In this document: one piece after another, positions 56,978 to 64,000 of the stretch | Numbering within the stretch: position 1 is the first letter of the stretch | Layout of the letters: every line of letters begins with the position of its first letter | From: Timema cristinae | Lineage: Eukaryota; Arthropoda; Insecta; Phasmatodea; Timematidae | Length of the DNA: 64,000 bases | Assembly: GCA_039000515.1 (NCBI GenBank) | Contig: JBCFYV010000024.1 | Location: 44,134,019 to 44,198,018 of the forward strand | Direction of reading: 5' to 3' | Program-made: the position numbers and the translations under genes | The notes under the pieces: model-generated | The model's database searches: none | Told to the model about the DNA's origin: nothing | What the model saw: only the letters and a program-made list of their open reading frames with translations

Positions 56978-57415
56978 CTGAAAATTGAAAAATGACACCT
57001 GGTCAAGAGGATAGAACCCAGGACCTTTGACTCAGTACGTCAATGCTCTGACCACTTAGCTATCCAGGAATCGTTCCGTGCTTAAGGTCATCCTTCACTC
57101 ATATTTTAAGGCAGTCTATGATGGACTTGTGGAAATCGTCGGGTACAAATGTGTGATTTATGTGTGTGGCAGCAATAAGCCAACCACCGAGTCAAAGGTG
57201 GCTGCGTTATCTGATAGCTTGCAATCTTAATAAATCACACGTTTATAGCCGACGATTTCGCACGTCCATCATAGACTCTGCCTTAAAATATGAGTGAAGA
57301 ATGACCCTGAGCACGGGACAATCCTGGATTGCTCAGTATTAGAGTATTGGCGTACTAAGCCACAGGTCCCGGGTTAGATTCCCGTGTCCAGGTGTCAATT
57401 TTCATAATATGATAG
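56978..57415. mobile_element. FB-D copy 4, complete foldback with tRNA-like ends
   Basis: Arms 56978-57160 and 57232-57415 are inverted copies; the centre 57161-57231 carries only one half of the inner region. Terminal sequence TGACACCTGG is mirrored as CCAGGTGTCA. Each arm ends in a 70-nt tRNA-like module whose 3' end points outward. There is no open frame. The AT-rich flanks are themselves complementary (GAAAATTG / CAATTTTC), so the exact ends and target duplication are unclear. Not like any class I can name. Confidence 0.85.
57323..57392 (+). other. tRNA-like module in the right FB-D end
   Basis: Cloverleaf-compatible: acceptor arms CCTGGAT and GTCCAGG (one G-T pair); D arm GCTCAGTATTAGAGTATTGG; anticodon arm TTGGC-GTACTAA-GCCAC, giving anticodon ACT with T33 and A37; T arm CCGGGTTAGATTCCCG. 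The mirror module is 56999-57068 on the minus strand. I do not call it a functional tRNA gene: it is repeated as part of the element and has a T-loop mismatch. Confidence 0.6.
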
Positions 57416-58699
57416 GTCTACTCAATATGTGTTTGTAACAGAGTATATAATTTTATTCAGTATGCTCTTTGTTAAAGTGTTTCAGCAACAATGTATATTA
57501 TTATGTTTCCTATATATCACGAGTTATAATAATATAGATAAAGAGTGAGAAAGTCTGTGCGGTACAACTTATCATTTATTTTTATTTAAAAGGAATAGGA
57601 CCGACACTTTTTTATAGTACTCATACATCATATTCATGCGACTGTCATTGCCAAATTATATATATATATGGTTGCTGTTATATACGTATAAGATCAAACG
57701 TCTGTTTTTGGTCACTGTATTATAACAGCAAGCATCCAGTCATCGTGAAAACATAAAATACTAGGCTGACTTGTTTCCCCGCGCTCTCATCGGTGCGAGT
57801 CGTAATCATATTTATTTTTTACCACGCTTTGACCATATTAACAAACATGTGACCTGGATCAGTGGGTGGCACGCTTGCTCTGGCATCAACCTCCTATGGT
57901 CCGTTCTGACGTTGACGAGAGCTCAGGATTCAGACCGCAGATGGTTGTACTGAGAATATTTTTTATTTCTTAGTTATTGTTTTCTACTCTACTTATTTTA
58001 ACTTCAGTATCCTTACCCCCAATTATATAAATATGGGGCTAACTCTTACAAATAGTAAGACGCTTTGCAAAAAAAAAAAATGTATGAAAAGTTGCATACG
58101 AGCTCGGACCCATTAAGAGCGTTTGTGAAGGCAGGTGGTCGGGATTTGACCCCATTTCGATGTGATAACTCGGTCTCGTCTCCTGTGGCGTAGAATGTTT
58201 TATCAAGGTGAACTAAAGACAGCAAATAATGGTTATTATGACGAAAGACATTCCTAACCTAACCTAATACATGGCATACAACACGATCCCAAACTTGTGC
58301 AAAATGAGATGAAAAGTTCTTTTTTTCTGTTGGTTCATGGTACCAAATTATTATAATGGCTGGGGATGAAATAATTTTGCTTAAGCATTGGTGAGTAGAA
58401 TTCTGACTACTCCATGTGAAGAACCATATAATTCTTCGAGAGACTATGTTAGTGTCTTATGCACATTAAAAATAATAATTATAACGGTCGCTACTCCTCC
58501 AAATCCGAGCGCTTACATGTCAGAATGGTTTATTGGCAGCGCCAAATAATTGTGAAGTTCGTTTTTATCTTGCTTATTGAAATAGATTAATCATTGTACT
58601 TGTGTATACATGTGACGTAGGATTTAGAACACGTTGAAAATGTTTAGAAAAAGATCCTGGTTTTATCAATATCCTTACTTAGCAGTTCCGTGGCCTGAC
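57416..58699. other. Spacer with decayed SINE-A and a CCTAA scrap
   Basis: A decayed SINE-A (+) at about 57860-58072 ends AATAGTAAGACGCTTTGC. Short CCTAACCTAACCTAAT is at 58253-58268. 58085-58200 has a B-box-like GGGATTTGACCCC. The 60-codon frame at 57771-57953 is not supported. Confidence 0.4.
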
Positions 58700-58960
58700 C
58701 TATCTTCGGAGTTATAGCTCTAACTGGTATCGAACACGCGGCCACCCGGCGTTGCGTGGTTGTCGTCTAGCTCAGACTTTCAAGATGGCGTCCTCCTCGG
58801 TACTAAACAGGGATTCAAGCTGTAAGATATTCTCTCCACAAGTTGCTGTAACTCTGTAGCTGAGTATGTAGACCGATTCGAAGTAGCCCCTTAGTAACTG
58901 GCGTCCTTCCCCGACCCCCTTCTATTGAAAAAGTCTAAAAACTCAGAGCTCTATACTAAA
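58700..58960. other. GC-richer unique sequence with AAGATGGCG
   Basis: TTTCAAGATGGCGTCCTCCT matches the YY1-type AANATGGCG initiator element, and its ATG opens a 24-codon frame starting MASSSVLNRDSS before a stop. It might be a first exon or promoter of a gene, or chance. Confidence 0.25.
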
Positions 58961-60149
58961 AAAGAGGGTAGATTCCCCTAAGTGACTAACTTTGTCAATA
59001 CTCTATCTTATGTTAATTGGCAAAACAATCTAGGTTTTTAGAAAAATGACCCGCTATGAATACGTGGCTGCTGATTCGGGACAGTTGGTTGACATGAGTT
59101 CTTGGACCTACATCATCCTTGCATGCTTTATATTACCTAAGGCTGCAAGCTACGACATAATCATAACTATACATAATATATTTAATTATGAATAGCTGGC
59201 GTTTACTCATAATTTGTGATGGGAATATATAATGATTATTTTTTAATAAGTTGGCTTTATGTTAAATATTAATATCACCTAGAGGTACGTACTAAGAATA
59301 GTTTAGACAATTCTAAATTGGTTCCTTAGTATCCGATTTTCTATCCCTTGTTTCTACGGTTTCATTGGGCCAGAACGTTATATTGACGATGCAGGTGGAT
59401 AAGAGGGTTGAGAGAACGCCTACCCTTTATATTATTGATTAATCAAAGAAACACACCCCTCAACCCAACCATTTTCCTTTACACCTTTTATTTCCACCCC
59501 ACAAAATAATGTTTCCCCAACATGAGAAACTTTTCTACACTAAATCTAAGAAGGAAAAAAAAAACCAACACCTTTTTACTCTTCTGGATTTTTCTATGAC
59601 CTTTCGGTAAATTTCTCTTTCTCCTTTCTTTCTTTCTTCCTTCGTACCACCATATTTATTCTTACGTCCTCTTTATTTTTTCACTTCTTTCTCTCATGAG
59701 ATGAAACTTTGCCCACACCTTTTTTTTCCCCCCCAACTCTTTTTTTTTTCTTTCGAGGGTGGAAGTGTAGACCTCCCAGATTGAACAAGTATATAATGGC
59801 TGTCCAATAAAAAGTCTTTCACCCTGCCCAGGCCGGTGAAACAGTGTGTCACTCCCACATACCCCCCTTTCCGCTCATTTTGGGCAGTGGCCCTTCCTCA
59901 CTCAACCCTACACTCACCTTTTTCTCTTTCCCTTACTTCACAATGCATCACCGTGGTCCTCTTAGGACTCGTGAGCTTGGAAATAAAAGGACATCTATTC
60001 CCTTTTCTCCTTCTCTTATTTTTGGGAAGGAAGGGTTGGTTTTTCTCTATCTCGTTCTTGTTCTATTATCCCATACTATATATATATATATATAGTATGT
60101 CCTTTTAGTGTTCTCGATGATATTACTTTCCATCTGTTCGGAAATGCGA
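58961..60149. other. Pyrimidine-rich spacer
   Basis: 59440-59760 is strongly CT-rich, with CTTT runs. 60072-60099 is a 28-bp TA-centred palindrome (CATACTATA...TATAGTATG). The 83-90-codon frames at 59836-60108 are low-complexity. Confidence 0.4.
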
Positions 60150-60395
60150 TGGTCACAGTTAAGACCCAAGAGTCAAGATACAGTAGCCCGTGGCTTCTTT
60201 GGTGCTGGCTGACAGCTGACAGTCAAAATTTAGGTATATACCTAAATTTTGACTGTCAGAACTGACACATATTTTTGCAGATAATACGGTTCGGCGTAGG
60301 GATACATAATTGGTCTGACTTTAAGCTATCACTGTGATTTGTGAGTCAGCCCAAGAGCCATGGCTACTGTAGCTGTTTTTGACTTTACCTAGATT
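60150..60395. repeat. Foldback containing a perfect 44-bp palindrome
   Basis: 60216-60259 is an exact palindrome with no loop (CTGACAGTCAAAATTTAGGT and its mirror). Around it, 60150-60213 and 60354-60395 are weaker inverted partners (GGGCTACTGTATCTTGAC versus GGCTACTGTAGCTG, both next to GTCAGCC). It is probably an immobile remnant of a MITE or foldback. Confidence 0.8.
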
Positions 60396-60482
60396 GATCA
60401 ATTAGACCTAATTGAACAAGTTAAAATCATGTCCAATAAATATTTATATATGAAACAGTTGCATAATATTGTATTTCAGTGT

Positions 60483-61333
60483 TATAATTATATTATTATA
60501 TATATATAAATATATGTATATTAATGTATATATAAAAGTATATATATATGTATATATATTATGTATATATATATGTTAAATATATGTATTAATATATTAT
60601 ATATATATGTATATATATATATAATATACATGTAATATATATATATATTATATATATATATGTATATATATATGTATAATATATGTATATATATATGTAT
60701 ATTATAGTATAAATATAAGTATATATATATTATATATATGTATATATAGTATATAATGTATATAATATGTAATATATATATAGTATATATATAATTTTAT
60801 GTATATATGATATATATTATATTGTATATATATAATGTATATATATATGTATATATATAATGTATTATATATTATATATATATTAGTTGATATATATATG
60901 TATATATATAGTATTTATAGTATGATAATATATATGTTATATTGAATATATATGTATATATATATAATATATGTTAATTATATATATATATATAATATAT
61001 GTATAATATATGTATATATATGTATATATATGTATATATATGTATATATATGTATATTATGTATATATATGTAAATATAGTATATATATGTATATATATG
61101 TATATATAATGTATATATATGTATTTTAATATGTATATAATGTATAATCATATATAGTATATAATATGTATATATATATGTATATATATATGTATATATA
61201 TGTATATATATGATTATATATGTATATATAGTATATAATAATACATATATATATACATATATAATGTATATATATACATATATATATGTATATATATATA
61301 TATGTATATGTATATATATATGTATATATATGT
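60483..61333. repeat. 850-bp TA/TATATG block
   Basis: Almost entirely T, A and sparse G, built from TATATG and GTATATAT units with imperfect 8-10-bp periodicity. The 92-codon minus frame at its right edge is a microsatellite translation. Confidence 0.95.
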
Positions 61334-61377
61334 AGGCAGGAAAAACTCCATTCAGTTAATTTAAATGTGTTGAAAAG

Positions 61378-61435
61378 ACTCCGGGACACGGGACAAGGTC
61401 CCATGTTTGATTCCCGTTTCTAGGTTTCAATTTTA
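61378..61435 (+). mobile_element. FB-D terminal fragment
   Basis: GGGACAAGGTCCCATGTTTG, then ATTCCCGTTTCTAGGTTTCA: the T-arm and 3' terminus of the FB-D tRNA-like module only. Confidence 0.6.
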
Positions 61436-61460
61436 TATTTAATTTAAATTACTTAACGTT

Positions 61461-61608
61461 ACTCTCTTCTGTGGCAACATGGTTTAATGCGTCACTATCG
61501 CAATAAATTGGACTGCCTTTGAGATCGGCGGGGGGGGACGGGGGGTGGGAGGTTTGAACCCCGGTCAGGTGTACTAAGGATGAGTTTTCCTTAGGTGGTT
61601 TCCCACGT
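61461..61608 (+). mobile_element. SINE-A 5' half
   Basis: CTCTTCTGTGGCAACATGG head, B box AGGTTTGAACCCCGG after an inserted G-run (61530-61550), then GTGTACTAAGGATG. The 3' half is missing. Confidence 0.75.
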
Positions 61609-62066
61609 TTGAGCTTTGACTGTTTTACATGGAACAAACCACATTACAATGCATAAAGCTTCATTAATTTCTGACAAAAATATTTACATTTATGTCTCTT
61701 TACCAAAAATATAACATGTTTTAATTATTTTTTTAAGATCTCCAGTTCACTGAAGTAACCAACAATATATAAAACCCTTGCTTATCCACTGATTGAAACA
61801 AAACCAACATTGAACCAAACAATTTGTTCGACGAACAAAAAAAATAAAAAATAAAAAATAAAAATGGTTTGAAAAATAAATTTATATTTTTAATTTTCAG
61901 CATCCCCACAGTCTTACAATTTGTTTTAAAAAATGATCTTTGTTTCTCGAAAATCTAACAACTGTCTGACAAAGTGCGGTTATACAATGTTTGATGGAAA
62001 AGTTCTAAGAATAAAGCAAACTGAGCATGCGCGATTTACCCACTTTATCTACGTTTGCTAAGGGTC

Positions 62067-62261
62067 CTACAGTCCGTCACAACCTTGTGTTTGTGTTTTA
62101 GTATATCTGTGATTTATAAAATCATGACAGAAAAGACTTAAGTTGACACTGTACTGAATTGGATGAAACCAAAACTCGCCTTTATTCGCAGCCTCTTCTT
62201 CAACTAAAAGAAGACAAAGGTTAGAAGATAAATAAATCCATGTCTTCCTCACCATCGCCAT
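62067..62261 (-). pseudogene. Possible PIF/Harbinger-type transposase N-terminal fragment
   Basis: A 64-codon minus frame beginning MAMVRKTW. Residues 16-33 read LCLLLVEEEAANKGEFWF, followed by HPI. An acidic leucine-rich stretch before an FWxHPI motif is what I recall for the N-terminus of HARBI1/ALP1-like proteins of animals, but the following 30 residues do not match that family well. No catalytic DDE region is nearby. At best it is a short decayed relic. It could equally be chance. Confidence 0.2.
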
Positions 62262-62301
62262 TTTGATTACTAGAAGAATTTTTGTTTTGTTTCATGATGA
62301 T

Positions 62302-62651
62302 GATAGTAAAAATGCACTTCTAGGCTACATCACTCGTAGCCCAGTACTGGAAAAATAGCCAGTACTAATGTACCGCTGCCAGAGGATGTCCGCATGTACT
62401 AATCGTACATCCTTTCCGTGGAGGCTCTTTCCGTGTCCCGAGGATATGAGATGATGGTGACAGTGAGTATGAGGGTGCGGAACCAATGTAAACACTTAAA
62501 CCTAGCTTAAGCCTAACTAACCAAACCCTGGTGACCCTTGAGGTGAATCCCTTTCGGGAAAAATACCCAATATACCAGACGGGAATCGAACCCGGAACCT
62601 CTAGGCTCGTATCCAGGTTCGCGGACCACAACACCACGCCACCGGTTGGTC
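62302..62651 (-). mobile_element. SINE-G
   Basis: Minus copy with head at the right (GTGTTGTGGTCCGCGAACC, B box GGTTCGATTCCC) and 3' end TAGGCTACATCACTCGTAGC at the left. Flanks TCATGATGAT (62292-62301) and TCATGATAAT (62652-62661) look like a target duplication with one mismatch. The short frames over it are SINE translations. Confidence 0.8.
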
Positions 62652-62839
62652 TCATGATAATATATCACAACAACGAACACTTGTTGAATGAAAAATGTTG
62701 TTCCAAACGAATTGTTTCAGCCAATGGGTAGGTAGGAAACCTTACGTTAAAATTAGATCAAATTGACTTTACACACCCGATGACCACATATTCCAAACCG
62801 TTAGACTTGCTTTGCACTTGGTCATATTTACATGAAGTA

Positions 62840-62935
62840 TAGGTGTACTGGAGGTGGTTTTATATACATCAGCTTCAGCTTTTTTCCTAATCTCTATTCA
62901 CGCAATGGCATACACTTAAAACAACTTATTAATTT
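62840..62935 (+). mobile_element. SINE-A relic
   Basis: AGGTGTACTGGAGGTGG, then TCTCTATTCACGCAATGGC and ACACTT. Head and tail are lost. Confidence 0.4.
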
Positions 62936-62950
62936 GCCTACCCTTAAAAT

Positions 62951-63550
62951 GGACCGCCAATGAGGTTTATATTATTATTAGCACCGCGTCTTACTGCCCA
63001 TTCGGGTTATACGCACTTACGCTAATGTGTAATGGTAGGGTGGTTGTTAGATGAAATGGAGGACCTACAGTTTAACGTGGAATCCGAACCACTGTAGAGG
63101 CCTGGCATTCCCCACATTCACAAGATGTCTTGTCAGAGGTGAAGGAAGGGTTTGGTAATCAGATAAATCTGTGCCGGGACCGAGGATTGAACCCCGGCCG
63201 CCAGCACAGAAGTCCGACACCTTACCCCTAGACCACCAGGTCACCGCCAATGAGGTTTATTGTTCAGAGTTCCTGCCTACAACTCCGGAATTTCCGGTTT
63301 ATATCGCCGACGCCTCCAGACCTTCCTGTTAATCAATGGGTCTGAAACGGGGTCAACTCAACCTCGTGTGGACGATTGAGGAGTGACTTGAAAAAAAAAA
63401 AAAAGTAGAGGCTTTGGTCTAGAAAACTGAGATTAACGCCCGTAGTGTTCGTTGTGTTGACCATATTACAGCCTTTAGCAGCAAATGTTGGAACTATCTT
63501 CACGGACATGCGCTGGCATTTCGGTCGGTATAGCTCGCTTGTGGGATGAG
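62951..63550 (+). mobile_element. SINE-C split by a young SINE-B
   Basis: The first bases of the SINE-C head (GACCGCCAATGAGG) are at 62951-62970. The remainder resumes at 63261 (GTTCAGAGTTCCTGCC) and continues through GGGGTCAACTCAACCTCG, GTAGAGGCTTTGGTCTAGAA and a diverged 3' end near 63545. Confidence 0.75.
62971..63242 (-). mobile_element. SINE-B, short subfamily, with long TSD
   Basis: Complete minus copy with (ATT)n at the left and head at the right. The 18-bp ACCGCCAATGAGGTTTAT occurs at 62953-62970 and 63243-63260 (the first few bases may belong to the element). Together with 36044 and 43149 it defines the recently mobile SINE-B subfamily. Confidence 0.95.
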
Positions 63551-63866
63551 GCCATAGGGGCTTTTTAACATTTAAAATGTAACTGATAATTGATTTTGTT
63601 GAAGTTGCTAAAAGCTTATGTATTAAAACGTTGGCCTACTATTATATAATTTTTATTGAGATAAATTTATGAATAAGTAATTTTAATTACTTTTTTTATT
63701 GAAAAAAATACGAGATTTGTTTGCTCATAAATTAGTTAAATATTTTCCCCTAAAACCTATACCTTTACTTCAAGAAACTAAATGTTACCTGTTTTCTGAA
63801 ATCATAATTTGATCATGATTATTGTGTGATGATAACTCTCTTTTCAGCCTTTTATATAATTTATTA
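63551..63866. other. No gene seen
   Basis: AT-rich spacer. Confidence 0.45.
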
Positions 63867-64000
63867 AGTGACTTGGAGGTCTAGGTGTAAGGTGTCGGAC
63901 TTCTGTGCTGGAGGTCCAAGTTCAATCCTCGGTCCCAGCACATATTTATATGATTGCCAAACTCTTCCTTCACCTCTAACAAGACGTGTATTAATCACAG
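63867..64000 (+). mobile_element. SINE-B, long subfamily, cut by the window edge
   Basis: Head GTGACTTGGAGGTCTAGG, B box AAGTTCAATCC, body to GACGTGTATTAATCACAG. The long-subfamily marker is present; body and tail continue outside. Confidence 0.8.

Noticed and set aside
61126..61404. 92-codon minus frame rich in YIYIC
   Set aside because: Translation of the TA/TATATG block.
63065..63250. Recurrent predicted peptide with [19 protein letters not shown] (also 3500-3685 +, 36139-36366 -)
   Set aside because: It is the translated tRNA-like head of SINE-B. It recurs only because the SINE recurs; such frames are often misannotated as proteins.

Overview
This is a gene-poor, AT-rich stretch (about one third GC by eye) of a eukaryotic nuclear genome. 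The organism is most likely an invertebrate animal and possibly an insect or other arthropod: the window is full of tRNA-derived SINEs, small DNA transposons and microsatellites, and holds two short tracts of degenerate CCTAA repeats, the complement of the arthropod TTAGG telomere unit. The species cannot be named from the sequence. No convincing protein-coding exon, rRNA, genuine tRNA gene, CRISPR array or bacterial-type operon was found. Almost all open frames are translations of SINEs, minisatellites or AT microsatellites. Family names used here (SINE-A to SINE-G, FB-D, MITE-P, MITE-K, MITE-L, repeat J) are working labels.

SINEs dominate. SINE-A (about 250 bp, roughly 35 copies or fragments) and SINE-B (about 280 bp, 6 copies) have different tRNA-like heads but the same 3' tail, which contains the self-complementary ACCCGAACGGGT and ends in (ATT)n. 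SINE-E and SINE-F likewise share a second, unrelated 3' tail. SINE-C and SINE-G are further tRNA-headed families. Several copies have clear target-site duplications (2200-2550, 34760-35031, 36044-36321, 43149-43352, 62971-63242), so some families were recently active.

DNA transposons include three MITE-P copies with TTAA target duplications, a textbook 285-bp Helitron (44795-45079), a nested pair of hAT-like elements (26070-27361), a pogo/Tigger-like element (46337-46951), and several foldback or long-TIR elements (23957-24535, 30669-31149, 60150-60395). The most unusual family is FB-D: a foldback element whose two inverted arms each end in a tRNA-like sequence pointing outward (full copy 56978-57415; a larger copy at 32637-33931 is split by a MITE and a SINE).

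Layout: 1-10 kb scattered SINEs, one MITE-P and a 46-bp minisatellite; 10.3-12.6 kb bare AT-rich DNA; 12.6-25 kb SINEs, a 63-bp minisatellite and MITE-K; 25-27.4 kb a four-layer transposon nest; 28-36 kb foldbacks, FB-D nest and young SINEs; 36-48.5 kb SINE-rich with a 29-bp minisatellite, Helitron and pogo nest; 49-54 kb GC-richer, non-repetitive islands, one with an E-box/CRE composite; 54-64 kb MITE-P, full FB-D, an 850-bp TATATG-type block and a young SINE-B inside a SINE-C. The nests allow relative dating of families by empty-site logic, which is the most solid result available without tools.
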